From NCBI RefSeq assembly GCF_900094805.1, contig NZ_FMAT01000002.1:496001-560000 (forward strand): 64,000 nt of DNA, read 5' to 3'. A model generated the notes under the pieces. That model saw only the letters and a list, made by a program, of their open reading frames with translations, was not told the DNA's origin and ran no database searches. Each line of letters begins with the position of its first letter. The first letter of the stretch is position 1. Made by a program: the position numbers and the translations under genes. Shown piece by piece: positions 1 through 9,500 of the stretch. The DNA is from Arthrobacter sp. NIO-1057. GTDB lineage: Bacteria > Actinomycetota > Actinomycetes > Actinomycetales > Micrococcaceae.

Positions 1-309
1 ATCCCTGAGGAAGTCCTGTCTCGTGATGTCACCAAGCCGTGGAGTTTCCAGGAAGCACTGGTTCCAGTGTTCAAGGAAATCTACGAATCCGAAGAAACCA
101 AGTGGAGCCTTTACCAAGCCTGTGAAGACTTGGTTGACCTAGAAGATAACTTCCAAGCCTGGCGTTTCCGGCACCTTCGCGTTGTTCAGCGCACTATTGG
201 CTTCAAACGCGGAACTGGCGGTTCTTCAGGCGTTGATTTCCTCAAGCGCGCTCTGGACTTGACGTTCTTCCCCGAACTCTTTGCGGTGCGCACTGAAATT
301 GGTAACTAA
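1..309 (+). CDS. kynA: Tryptophan 2,3-dioxygenase, C-terminal part (5' end outside the window)
   Basis: Haem enzyme that opens the indole ring of L-tryptophan to N-formylkynurenine, the first step of the kynurenine pathway. The frame is open from base 1, so the start lies upstream. The visible 102 residues carry the family's typical C-terminal block: DLEDNFQAWRFRH, then IGFKRGTGGSSG (the conserved GTGGS substrate loop), then LDLTFFPELF. The stop overlaps the start region of the following PaaX-type regulator gene, so the two are probably cotranscribed. The family assignment is confident; activity cannot be judged because the haem-binding N-terminal half is missing here. Confidence 0.93.
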   Translation: MPEEVLSRDVTKPWSFQEALVPVFKEIYESEETKWSLYQACEDLVDLEDNFQAWRFRHLRVVQRTIGFKRGTGGSSGVDFLKRALDLTFFPELFAVRTEIGN

Positions 310-1138
310 CACTAAAATTTCGGCCTTTAGTCTTGATGATTTTGAGGCTCGTACCGGTAGCGCCACATCCATCATCCGCACCATTACCGGGCTATACCTT
401 CGGCACCAAACAGCGCCGGTCCCCCGCACGCAGGTGGTGGAGCTGGCTACCGCGGCAGGAATTCCTGCTACGACGGCACAGACCGCCATTTCACGGTTAA
501 TCGATAAGCAGGTGTTAGACAGCGATTCGCCGTCCACCTTGTGTGTGCCATCGCCGGCCCAGGCAATGTTTGAACGCGGAAGCCGCAGAATTTTCACTCC
601 GCGACAAATGTCTCAGGCGAGCCAATGGTGCCTCGTGGCCTATTCACTGCCCGAAGCGCTACGCCCATTGCGCCACCAGATACGCAAGCACTTCCAACAG
701 CTCGGTGGCGGCCTGGTCACTGCCGGACTGTGGATTTTTCCTGAGTACCTGCACGAAGAAGTCGAGGCTGTTCTAGTAGCCCTGCAAGCTCGCGGTCAAG
801 CCACAATCTTCACCGGACAACAGCCACACTTCCCAACCACCGCTAAAGAAGCGGCTTCCCAGTGGTGGGATCTGGATCATTTGAATTCATTACACCGGCA
901 GTTCCTGGAGGCCACCGCTGATCTCGCTGAGGATCAGACGCAGCCCGCTGAAGCCTACCGTGGTTATGTCATCATGATTGATGCGTGGCGGGCGCTGCCC
1001 TACCTTGATCCAGGATTGCCTGAATCGATGTTGCCAGATTCGTGGTCTGGCAGGCAGAGCAGGGAAAGGTTCTTGGCGTTGTCGCAGGCTTTTAAGGATC
1101 CGGCCCAGCAATTCGTTAGCTCAGCGCTAGGCTCCTAA
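281..1138 (+). CDS. PaaX-family transcriptional regulator
   Basis: Predicted repressor of the PaaX family, whose founder controls phenylacetate degradation through an aryl-CoA ligand. The N-terminal third is a winged helix-turn-helix (around residues 25-90, SIIRTITGLYL to SRLIDKQVL). It is followed by the PaaX central and C-terminal domains with QWWDLDHL near residue 200 and the conserved YRGYVIMIDAWRALPYLDPGLP segment near 235. The start is uncertain: TTG at 281 overlaps kynA by 29 bp, and TTG at 299 is an in-frame alternative. Position behind kynA and convergent, 4-bp overlapping with a CoA-transferase gene suggests it controls aromatic or CoA-ester catabolism. The ligand cannot be read from sequence. 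Confidence 0.85.
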   Translation: MRCALKLVTNTKISAFSLDDFEARTGSATSIIRTITGLYLRHQTAPVPRTQVVELATAAGIPATTAQTAISRLIDKQVLDSDSPSTLCVPSPAQAMFERGSRRIFTPRQMSQASQWCLVAYSLPEALRPLRHQIRKHFQQLGGGLVTAGLWIFPEYLHEEVEAVLVALQARGQATIFTGQQPHFPTTAKEAASQWWDLDHLNSLHRQFLEATADLAEDQTQPAEAYRGYVIMIDAWRALPYLDPGLPESMLPDSWSGRQSRERFLALSQAFKDPAQQFVSSALGS

Positions 1139-2505
1139 AGCCAGATCGGCTCATCGCCACCGTAGGGCGGCGGGGCGGAAGCGAAATCAAGGCCCTGCCC
1201 CTCGCAGATGAATGGTGATTGCGCGTAGGTCAACGTGCCATAGGAGCTGTCCATCTGGCCCATGCGCGGAGCCTTGAGAGTTTCTGTGGGCAGGGCAGGC
1301 GCCCCAAAATCAAAGAGTGCTTGCGCTGTTCGAGCCAAAGAAAATCGAACGCTGCCAACTGCCTGACGTTCTGCGCGGACCCGAACCATTGCGATGATGG
1401 CCGCTGCCAGCCCGTACCCGGTGGCGTGGTCCAATGCTTGCACGGGTAGTGCCCCAGGCACGCCGTCCCCGGTGCCATAAGCATCAGCGATTCCACAGGC
1501 AGCTTGAACGATGCTGTCGAACCCCCGGCGGTTGACCCACGGTCCGGTATAGCCCCAGGCATCAAGCTCGGCAATGATGAGGTTGGGATATTTCTCGCTA
1601 AGGCTTTGTCGATCAAGACCAAAGTGGCTCAACGCTCCGTGGCGATATCCGATGATCACAACGTCTGCCTGTTCCAGTAAGGCCGTCATGCGCTGAGCGT
1701 CAGTGGCAGAGGAGAAATCGAGTAAGGTGCTACGTTTACCGAACCCGGTATCGATGTGTTGTTCTCGTAGCTCGGGCAATTGTGGAGCATCCACGCGCAG
1801 TACTTGAGCACCAAATGCCGAGAGTGTTTTTGTCGCGGTAGGGCCGGCAATAACGCGTGTTAAATCCAGGACCCGTAATCCTTCTAATGCACGAGGTGCT
1901 CGTGGATTGAAGTTCCATACGCGCCCTTCGCCCGGGGCGCGCAGCGAGAACTGCGCCCACTCACCATTCTGCGCCGCTTGTCCCGTCTCTGACTGAAGCC
2001 ATAGCTCCCGAGTCTGCACCGCAGCGGCAATACCGCCGGCGTCTACGATAAGCTCTTGGGCTTGAACCGCTGAGTACTGCCTCAGCGCCTGAGCAAGACC
2101 GGTACCCGACGCAGTACCCGTTGCCTGCAATAGCGCGCGTTCATGATGCGGGTAGTTCGCATGAGTCCTGATCCAACCATCACTGGTGCGATAAAAGCCT
2201 GAGTGCTCAGCGAACCCTGCGGACTTTGCACCGTTGATCTCAAGAAGGCTCGACGAATTGAACGCAGCTGCCACCTGACTAGAATCGATCTCCAGATTGA
2301 TATTGCCGTCACTGAGCTCGTGAAGTGCGGTAGCTACGAGTCCTACCGAACCCAACGCGAGGTGCTCCACAGCTAATGAGCCACCCCACCATGACTGCGG
2401 ACCTCGAATGCGCGGTGCGTGGGAAAGTTCCAACACTCCAGATTGTTTAAAACCGGCGTCAAGAGTTCTTTTCACCTGTTCGTTAGCGGATTCAGCGATT
2501 CCCAT
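1135..2505 (-). CDS. CaiB/BaiF (family III) CoA-transferase-like protein
   Basis: 456 residues. The C-terminal half is a clear family III CoA-transferase fold: GLRVLDLTRVIAGPTATKTLSAFGA near residues 210-235, then RRGFDSIVQAACGIADAYG near 325, whose Asp is in the position of the family's acyl-accepting aspartate. The N-terminal half (WWGGSLAVEHLALGSVG, SGFYRTSDGWIRTHANYPHH) looks like a second, degenerate CaiB-like lobe, an arrangement I recall for actinobacterial members. Substrate unknown. It converges on the PaaX-type gene with a 4-bp overlap of coding ends. It is distinct from the second CoA-transferase at 28641, which has the ordinary single-domain length. Confidence 0.82.
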   Translation of the reverse strand: MGIAESANEQVKRTLDAGFKQSGVLELSHAPRIRGPQSWWGGSLAVEHLALGSVGLVATALHELSDGNINLEIDSSQVAAAFNSSSLLEINGAKSAGFAEHSGFYRTSDGWIRTHANYPHHERALLQATGTASGTGLAQALRQYSAVQAQELIVDAGGIAAAVQTRELWLQSETGQAAQNGEWAQFSLRAPGEGRVWNFNPRAPRALEGLRVLDLTRVIAGPTATKTLSAFGAQVLRVDAPQLPELREQHIDTGFGKRSTLLDFSSATDAQRMTALLEQADVVIIGYRHGALSHFGLDRQSLSEKYPNLIIAELDAWGYTGPWVNRRGFDSIVQAACGIADAYGTGDGVPGALPVQALDHATGYGLAAAIIAMVRVRAERQAVGSVRFSLARTAQALFDFGAPALPTETLKAPRMGQMDSSYGTLTYAQSPFICEGQGLDFASAPPPYGGDEPIWL

Positions 2506-2557
2506 GGAACTACACTACTGCGCGGAATTACTCCCTATATATAGGTACGTTAAATGC

Positions 2558-2601
2558 AATTAGATCCGTAGCGTGCCAGGTGGCACGCTACGGATCTAAT
2601 T
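2558..2601 (-). terminator. 20-bp-stem hairpin terminator downstream of rpf
   Basis: Perfect inverted repeat with arms 2558-2577 and 2582-2601 and a 4-nt loop. It lies between the end of the Rpf gene and the start of the CoA-transferase gene, both on the minus strand, so it most likely ends the Rpf transcript. There is no long T run after the stem. Confidence 0.75.
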
Positions 2602-2617
2602 AGCTAACGCTGCGAAA

Positions 2618-3391
2618 TTAGTTCGCTGGAACGTTCAGGGTCTGTCCAACCATGATCAGGTCTGGGTTGGCCAGCTGATCGTCGTTCAGTACGAACAGGC
2701 CGCGCCAGTCGTCAACACCGAGCTGGTCAGCAATCTTGGCCAGGGTGTCGCCGGACTTGACGGTGTAGTTCTTACCCGAATCCTTGACGTCAATGTTGAA
2801 GGTGGTTGCCTGAGTAGTCGAGGCTGCACGTTTGCCCGAGGTGCTTGGAGCAACCTGCTTGGTGGACTTCACCGAGTTGTTGGTTGAAGCCTTGGTGCTG
2901 GTGGAAGCCTTCGGGGTAGCCTGCTGAGTCTGGGTGCTCTTCTTGGCCGAGGTGGTCGACTTGCTCTGGGTGCTCGACTTAGTCGAAGTAGTCGACTTGG
3001 TCTGGGTGCTCGACGAAGAGTCGCTCGAGGAGCTGCCGGTTGGAGTACCGCTGATGCCTAGCTTTGCGGTACATGCTGGCCATGCGCCCCAGCCCTGGGA
3101 AGCCTGAACCTTGGTTGCGATACGAATCTGCTCAGCCTTCGAAGCCTGGTTTGGCATGCCGGAACCGCCGAATGCCTTCCAAGTCGACAGCGAGAACTGC
3201 AGACCACCGTAGTAGCCGTTACCGGTATTGATGGACCAGTTTCCGCCGGACTCACACTGAGCCAGCTTGTCCCAGGTGCTTGCAGCGTTAGCTGGTGCAG
3301 TCGTGGCAACGATTGCGCCGCCGGCTACTGCTACAGCTGCCAGGGATGCTCCGCCGCGACGGATCAATTTTTTAGTCTTCTGCTGGATCAT
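2618..3391 (-). CDS. Secreted Rpf-like transglycosylase with LysM domain
   Basis: Resuscitation-promoting-factor-type peptidoglycan hydrolase. A basic N-terminus and hydrophobic stretch end in APANA (cleavage near residue 36). The Rpf/transglycosylase-like domain follows at about 38-112 (WDKLAQCESGGNW, GYYGGLQFS, SQGWGAWPACTAKLG); Glu47 in QCESGG is at the family's catalytic position, and Cys46 and the later Cys fit its disulfide. A long Ser/Thr/Lys linker leads to one C-terminal LysM domain (YTVKSGDTLAKIADQLG to VGQTLNVPAN) that binds the wall. A GGAG ribosome site lies just before ATG 3391. The leader at 3443-3512 is structured, and transcription ends at the 2558-2601 hairpin. Confidence 0.92.
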   Translation of the reverse strand: MIQQKTKKLIRRGGASLAAVAVAGGAIVATTAPANAASTWDKLAQCESGGNWSINTGNGYYGGLQFSLSTWKAFGGSGMPNQASKAEQIRIATKVQASQGWGAWPACTAKLGISGTPTGSSSSDSSSSTQTKSTTSTKSSTQSKSTTSAKKSTQTQQATPKASTSTKASTNNSVKSTKQVAPSTSGKRAASTTQATTFNIDVKDSGKNYTVKSGDTLAKIADQLGVDDWRGLFVLNDDQLANPDLIMVGQTLNVPAN

Positions 3392-3442
3392 GATTCTCCA
3401 GTGCTCTTCCCGCGCTCAGGTCTTCCGAGACCATCTTCGTGC

Positions 3443-3512
3443 ACCGCTCAGCGTCGCATTTCGACATTGTATGAAGCACTGCCCTGGTGAGCGGTTTGGA
3501 AGTCCCGGCAGT
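3443..3512 (-). promoter_or_regulatory. Structured 5' leader of the Rpf gene with pseudoknot potential
   Basis: On the minus-strand transcript, arms 3507-3512 and 3478-3483 form a 6-bp hairpin. Eight bases inside its loop (3488-3495) are perfectly complementary to a downstream segment (3443-3450), giving an H-type pseudoknot or two exclusive structures. A further hairpin (GGTCT-CGGA-AGACC) follows around 3419-3432. Rpf genes of other actinobacteria are often under c-di-AMP (ydaO) riboswitches, but the ydaO hallmarks plain in the two other leaders of this window (GGGGGAACC, GGGGTGAA, CCCGACAGCT) are not recognisable here. The assignment stays open. Confidence 0.4.
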
Positions 3513-3531
3513 ACCTGTTTCCCCAATAACA

Positions 3532-4030
3532 CAGCGAGTGTTATCGAAACGTTATAAAGACACTAACCCAGACCCCTCCCCTGTTGGCAAGTCAGGAAAC
3601 GTCCAGATTCCGCGTAATTACAGGTCACGATCTTCGGAAAAAATTAAATTTTAACGGGACACGGCTTCTTAAACTCCTTGTGAACCGCTAAGAATGTTAC
3701 AAAACGGAACTGGATATCAAACAAGTTTCTGTGATATAGCTTTCAATCTGCTGGAGAGGCATTAAATGCTGTAGATTCGTCGTCCGCACCATCACGTTCG
3801 GCGCTGCAGATCTCGACCATTTTCACTCAGTTTTTACACTTTTCACTGCAACGAGCGAACGCAGTCCTTCCTGGCTCCCCAACACCAGCAGCGGAAAACT
3901 GAATCTTCTCAGTCATCGAAGACACGGCGCAAAACTAAAAGACCTAGTCACTGAAGTGGCATTTAGGTAATGTGATGTGCGAAACCGGATCATCACAATG
4001 CCGAATTCAAAGGTCAGACAGGGGAACCCG
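3532..4030. other. Intergenic region between divergent rpf and yihY-like genes
   Basis: About 500 bases between the structured Rpf leader and the YihY-like gene. It must hold both promoters, but I cannot place either firmly. It is AT-richer than the surrounding genes. No coding frame with convincing codon use, no tRNA and no large repeat is visible. Confidence 0.5.
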
Positions 4031-5218
4031 ATGCCAATTCAAGAGAGATTCACCAAAGAACGCATGCAAGAATCTTTTACTTGCTTCCCCCGCGCTCTGC
4101 GCGAATTTTTCAGAAGTGGTGGCCTCGACGTTGCTGCGTCACTCTCATACTTCATGGTCTTGGCCATGTTCCCGGGACTTCTGGCCTTGATATCACTGCT
4201 GTCTTTGGCGGGAGCCAGTGAGAGCGGTACCGACTGGATCATGGAGATCCTTAGACAGGGTCTAGCTCCTAATGGTCAGCCCAACGGTGACTCACAACAG
4301 CTGCTCGACACCGCCGAGCAATTGCTGAACGGACTGGCCTCGCAAGCCAGCGGAACTTCATGGGCAATACTCATCGGTTCGCTCGGTGCCCTGTGGAGTA
4401 CTTCCGGCTATGTCACAGCCTTTGGCCGTAGTTTGAACCGACTCTACGGAGTTCCCGAGGGGCGTCCGCAGTGGAAACGTCGCCCTCAAATGTTCCTGAT
4501 CACGGTATTGATCATGCTGGTTGCAGTGCTCACGCTAGTCCTTCTAGTAGCATCCGGTTCTGTCGCCCGCGGTATCGGCAATGTGTTCGGTCTGGGCGAT
4601 AGCTTCGTGCTCATGTTGAACATTGCAAAGCCACCCATCATGCTGGCGATGATCCTGCTCGTACTCGCACTGCTGTACTACTTCACGCCGAACGTTAAAC
4701 GCTCGCGATTCCGCTGGTTCTCGGCAGGGACGTGGACTGCTTTGGTCATCTTGGGACTGTCACTGATTGGCTTCGCCATTTATCTCTCGCAGTTCGCCAG
4801 TTACTCCGCCACGTATGGAACTATCGGTGGCGTCATCATTCTGGTTTTGGCTTGCTGGATCAGTAACATCGCACTACTGCTCGGTGCACTAGTGGACATC
4901 GAGTTCATTCGACTACGTCAGTTGCGCACGGGGTTGCCTGCGGCAGAAGAGGTCCTGCTCCCCCTGCGTGATGACTCCTTGGTTGCTAAACAGGAACTGG
5001 CTACTTACAAAGATCTTGTTCAAGCGCAAGATATTCGTATCGCGCACGGAGGCGATCCACTTCAAGACATGGAGATTGATCCGCCGCACCGTACCAAACG
5101 CAAGATGAAACTCCTGCCCATCGGAGTAGCGGCTACTGCCGCCTGGGTCATTTCCCGGGCAACGATGAGTATCTCCTCACGCAAAGAGGCAAAAGACGGA
5201 TCAGAACAGCGTCAGTAA
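4031..5218 (+). CDS. YihY/BrkB-family inner membrane protein
   Basis: 395 residues. The family hallmark AASLSYFMVLAMFPGLLALISLLSLAG lies near residue 45 of the longer frame. About six hydrophobic helices follow, including TYGTIGGVIILVLACWISNIALLLGALVDIEF, and a soluble C-terminal tail. Members were once called ribonuclease BN in error; the true function is unresolved, with transport or membrane remodelling proposed. I chose ATG 4031, which follows an AGGGGAA ribosome site at good spacing; GTG 3977 and ATG 3998 are in frame upstream. The gene converges with the M50 protease gene and the coding ends overlap by 18 bp. Confidence 0.88.
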   Translation: MPIQERFTKERMQESFTCFPRALREFFRSGGLDVAASLSYFMVLAMFPGLLALISLLSLAGASESGTDWIMEILRQGLAPNGQPNGDSQQLLDTAEQLLNGLASQASGTSWAILIGSLGALWSTSGYVTAFGRSLNRLYGVPEGRPQWKRRPQMFLITVLIMLVAVLTLVLLVASGSVARGIGNVFGLGDSFVLMLNIAKPPIMLAMILLVLALLYYFTPNVKRSRFRWFSAGTWTALVILGLSLIGFAIYLSQFASYSATYGTIGGVIILVLACWISNIALLLGALVDIEFIRLRQLRTGLPAAEEVLLPLRDDSLVAKQELATYKDLVQAQDIRIAHGGDPLQDMEIDPPHRTKRKMKLLPIGVAATAAWVISRATMSISSRKEAKDGSEQRQ

Positions 5219-5920
5219 GCTGTTGGCAACCCACCACAGGGCGCCAGCGCCTAGAAGGATGATCACCAAAAGCCACAGTCCAGCAAAGGTATGCGTCGAT
5301 CGGGCGATCAAATATGCATCGGATTGCCCGATGTCCCGACGGCGCCAGGTATGCACTGAAATCAGCTTCACGTAGTCGCGTATTCCCGCGATGAGCAAGA
5401 AACCTGCGATGAGTAGTGCGAGATATAGGTAGGCAGCTGCTGGTGCGAAAAAGACCACGGCGAGCGCAATCAAGGCGCTGACCGTGCACACCACAAAGGC
5501 TGGCCAATTGCGGACGAAAATCAGTGCAAGTAAGAATAGGATGGCGTAGATCCCTAGGGCTTGACCGGCGTATCCAATCGAAATGGCCCACAGCATTAAT
5601 GCCGATACCCACAAAGGCGCCGGGTACCCGAAAATCCCCGAAACGATCACCGACAGTTTTCCGCGCCCACGGCTGACCACTTCTCCGGAGTGATCCCACC
5701 CCAATCGAAGTCCGGTAACAAACCTGCCGGTAAACAGCGCGGAGACGATATGTCCGAGTTCATGAACCAGCGTTGAATACAGTCCGGTAATCCGCCATGC
5801 GGGCGCAGGAATGACCATCGCCAACACCACGGCAGTAATAATCACCCACTGCCATGCGTTCAGGTCAACAATGACTGGTTGCGCCAGGCGATGCCAAGCT
5901 TCAGCAATATCAAAGTTCAT
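5201..5920 (-). CDS. M50-type membrane zinc metallopeptidase
   Basis: 239-residue polytopic membrane protein. The zinc motif HELGH is at about residue 53 (STLVHELGHIVSALFTG), directly after the first hydrophobic helix, as in M50 site-2-protease relatives. Several more hydrophobic segments follow (IVSGIFGYPAPLWVSALMLW, AIFILLALIFV-type stretches). The second metal-ligand motif typical of site-2 proteases (NxxPxPxLDGG) is absent; this fits the M50B-like group. Substrate unknown. It is divergent from the small gene at 6080. Confidence 0.8.
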   Translation of the reverse strand: MNFDIAEAWHRLAQPVIVDLNAWQWVIITAVVLAMVIPAPAWRITGLYSTLVHELGHIVSALFTGRFVTGLRLGWDHSGEVVSRGRGKLSVIVSGIFGYPAPLWVSALMLWAISIGYAGQALGIYAILFLLALIFVRNWPAFVVCTVSALIALAVVFFAPAAAYLYLALLIAGFLLIAGIRDYVKLISVHTWRRRDIGQSDAYLIARSTHTFAGLWLLVIILLGAGALWWVANSLLTLF

Positions 5921-6079
5921 TCAAGCTCCTCATTCATGCACCGCTACTGCCTATTCTTACAAGGACTGCCCCCTCGCGTCTGCCACGGCTCCACCCTTCA
6001 CCCACGTTCTAGGAAACATCACAGGTGCACGGCATAGTCTGCATAGCGAGATACTGTGCACAATATTTGGAGGATCTTC

Positions 6080-6400
6080 ATGTCTCGCTTAGCTTCAACT
6101 GCATTGGCCGCCACTGGATTGGCTGGTGGTTACGCTACCGGTCGAGCTACCAAGAAACGCCCACTTGCGGCTGTGGTGCTTGGTGCTGCTGGTGTTGGCT
6201 CTTTCCTGATCTGGAAGAAAGACGCAGGCACCGGCAAGGCCGTCGCACTCATCTGCGCCTATGTCGGTGGCTTCGGCGCCTCCCACCCACTGGCCAAGAA
6301 GATCGGCGCTTGGCCAGCAGTCAACAGTGTCACCGCCGGCGTTGCCCTGCTATCGCTGATCATCGGTGGATCAAAGAAGCCGAAGGGTGATCTCTCCTAA
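6080..6400 (+). CDS. Small hydrophobic protein of unknown function
   Basis: 106 residues with Gly/Ala-rich hydrophobic stretches (STALAATGLAGGYATG, AAVVLGAAGVGSFLIW, AVALICAYVGGFGAS, AGVALLSLIIGG), probably three to four short membrane segments, and a Lys-rich tail. ATG 6080 is preceded by GGAGG seven bases upstream, which fixes this start rather than the upstream in-frame ATG 6056. I do not recognise a family. It is a single gene, divergent from the M50 protease. Confidence 0.7.
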   Translation: MSRLASTALAATGLAGGYATGRATKKRPLAAVVLGAAGVGSFLIWKKDAGTGKAVALICAYVGGFGASHPLAKKIGAWPAVNSVTAGVALLSLIIGGSKKPKGDLS

Positions 6401-6509
6401 GAATTCATCGCCGATAAATACTCTCGGCGACGATGCAGAACAATGATTCTGTCGGGGTCCGGTGCTACGTTGACTAGGTAGATATCAGTCAGCGAAAGGC
6501 ACCGGCCCC

Positions 6510-9500
6510 GTGTTCTTTTTAGAGGATCAGTTCATCTTTTCTGCCAGCGACCTTGCTGTGTCTGTCGACTGCAACTATCAGTCGCTGTTCCTCTTGGACG
6601 TCAAACTTGGCCGCCGTCCGGCCACCGAAAAAACCCGCGACGAAATGCTCGAACGCACCGCGGTCCTCGGGGACGTTCATGAGCACAATGTTTTAGAGCA
6701 GCTCATCGAAACGTACGGCGAATACGATCCGATTGCGGGCACCGGTGTAAAGCAGTTTCATGACCGTCCGACGATGACGCCCGAAGGTCTTCGCGAAGCA
6801 CACGAGCAAACAATGCAGGTTTTGCGCAGTGGTGCCGACGTCATTTTCCAGGCCACTTTCTTCGATGGGTCGTTCATCGGTTTTGCCGACTTCCTCGTTC
6901 GACAGTCAGATGGTTCGTGGGCTGTCTGGGATACGAAGTTAGCCCGTCATGCCCGCGTGAGCGCCCTGCTCCAGGTGGCCGCCTACGCAGACCAGATGAT
7001 CGCTGAGGGCATTAGCGTCTCCAGCAAAACTACTCTCGTCCTCGGCGACGGCACGCACTCGGTGCATCGGGTGGATGAGGTCCTGCCGGTGTTCCGCGCT
7101 CAACGTGCACGATTCTTGACGATGATTCAAAAACATCGAGGTTCCTCACAGCGCGTGGCATGGGATTCAGATCAGCTTCGGCTCTGTGGCCGTTGCGATT
7201 ACTGCTCCGAGCAAGTTCAAGAAACCAGAGATGTCTTGCTCGTCGCAGGCATGTCGATGGTGCAGCGCGAAAAACTGCGCAAACGCCAGATCTTTACCAT
7301 TGACCAATTAGCTGATCTGAAGGCGCCGTCGGAATCGTCTCTGGCCCGTTTTATCGACCAAGCCCAAATGCAATTGGGGTTGGGACGTAAAGACGGAGAA
7401 GTGCAGGGGGTAAGGTACCGGGTCAAATCCAGTCAAACGATCTCGAATCTTCCTGCTCCTGATGCTGGCGATATCTTCTTTGATTTTGAAGGTGACCCGC
7501 TATACCAAGAAAGCACTGATGGGTCATGGGGACTGGAGTACCTCTTCGGCGTTATTGAATATGACACCAAAGTGCCAGTGTTCAAGCCTTTCTGGGCACA
7601 CAGCCGGGCAGAGGAACGCCAAGCGTTCCTAGATTTCATCGCTTATGTGCAGCAACGGCGTGAGCGCTTCCCCAACATGAAGATTTACCACTACGCACCC
7701 TATGAAAAGAGCGCTTTGCGAAAGCTCTCTCAGGTGCATATTGCCGGTGAAGAAATCATTGATAGCTGGTTGCGGGAAAACTTGCTAGTGGATCTGTACG
7801 AGACCGTACGCAATTCATTAGTCGTCTCCACTCGCTCCTACTCGATCAAAAAACTTGAACCCCTATATATGGGGCAGCATCTTCGAGGTGGCGACGTCAC
7901 CGACGCCGGGGCATCGGTCGTGGCCTATGCGCAGTACATGCAGGCCCGGGATGCTCACGACAGCGCCACAGCCAATGAAGTCTTGGCTTCAATTGCCGAT
8001 TACAACGAATACGATTGCCTCTCCACCCTTCGCTTGCGAGATTGGCTGCTGTCATTAGAGGAACACCATCCTCAGACTCTTCCTGCCATGCCATTGGCCG
8101 AAGATACCAAAGAAGCATATGAGCCCAGCGCCGAAGAACTGCGTTTGCAGGACTACCTCGCGAATCTTCCACAGGGTCAGGCACTGAGTGATGATGACCG
8201 CGCCATTGCCATGGTCGCTGCAGCGACCGGCTACAACCGCCGCGAGAAGAAACAGTTTTGGTGGGAGCACTTCGATCGGCTCTCGGCACCAGTTGATGAT
8301 TGGAGCGATGCCCGGGGCGTTTTCATTGTTGACGGTGCCGAAGTGCTTGAGGATTGGCACAAACCCACCGAACGGGCCCGAACCTTCACTAGGGTGACCA
8401 GACTCAGCGGTACTCTGGCCGAAGGTTCTTTGCTCTCCCCCGGCGCTTCAGTCTTTGCCATGTTCGCTGCCCCATTGCCTGAAGGCATGGAAGTAGACGA
8501 ATCACTGCGAGGCGGTGCGTTTAACACGACTGTCGTGGAACTTGGCGAGGGGTGGATTACCGTTGCCGAGAAATCCAGTGCCAAAATCCCTCCCTACGGT
8601 TCAATCCCCATGGCGTTGGCCCCGGATAAGCCCTTGATGACCAAGAGCATCGATGACGCGCTGTTGGAGATCGCCCAAAAGGTCGGTTCTACGGTTCCTG
8701 TGCTGCCGAAGCAGCCGGGGGTCGATATTCTGCGTCGTATCTCGCCACGATTCACAACCCTGCCGGCACCAGCACGGCCAGAGGTCGTCAATGGCCAACC
8801 ACAGACCTACCAAGCGGTCGTTGAGTCCCTGAAGGATCTTGATCAGTCCTATCTGGCCGTTCAAGGCCCTCCTGGCACGGGCAAAACCTTCGTTGCGTCG
8901 CACGTGATCCGTGAACTGATCCATGATGGATGGAAAATCGGTGTCGTGGCACAGTCCCACGCAGTGGTTGAAAATGTACTGCGCAAGGCAATCGAAGCCG
9001 GCGTCGACCCATCAGTGGTTGCCAAGGAAGTTAAGCACAAGGATCCAGTACCTTGGACCGAAACGTCTAAGGATTCCATAACGAACGTCCTGAACTCGGC
9101 TGAAGGAGCGTTAATTGGTGGTACGGCTTGGACCCTGACCGGTTCTAAGGTCCCTGCGCAGAGCCTGGACCTGTTGGTGATTGACGAGGCCGGACAGTTC
9201 TCTTTGGCCAATACCTTGGCGGTATCTCGTGCTGCCCGCAACCTCTTGTTGCTCGGTGATCCGCAACAGTTGCCACAAGTTACCCAGGGTTCGCATCCGC
9301 AGCCTGTTGATGAATCAGCCCTGGGGTGGCTATCAGCCGGAGAGCCCGTGCTCCCTTCACAATTGGGATATTTCTTGGCCTTGTCGTGGCGCATGCACCC
9401 AGAGCTGTGCGCCAAGGTGTCTGCCTTGAGCTATGACCATCAACTGTTTTCGGCGCCGGCCGCTGGGGAACGAGTCCTTGACGGAACGCCTGCAGGAGTA

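Noticed and set aside
3392-3560. c-di-AMP (ydaO) riboswitch upstream of the Rpf gene
   Set aside because: The conserved blocks clear in the two other leaders could not be found here, so I list only a structured leader.
5148-5699. 183-residue minus-strand frame overlapping the M50 protease gene
   Set aside because: Same strand but a different frame inside the protease gene, whose HELGH motif and membrane helices are clear.
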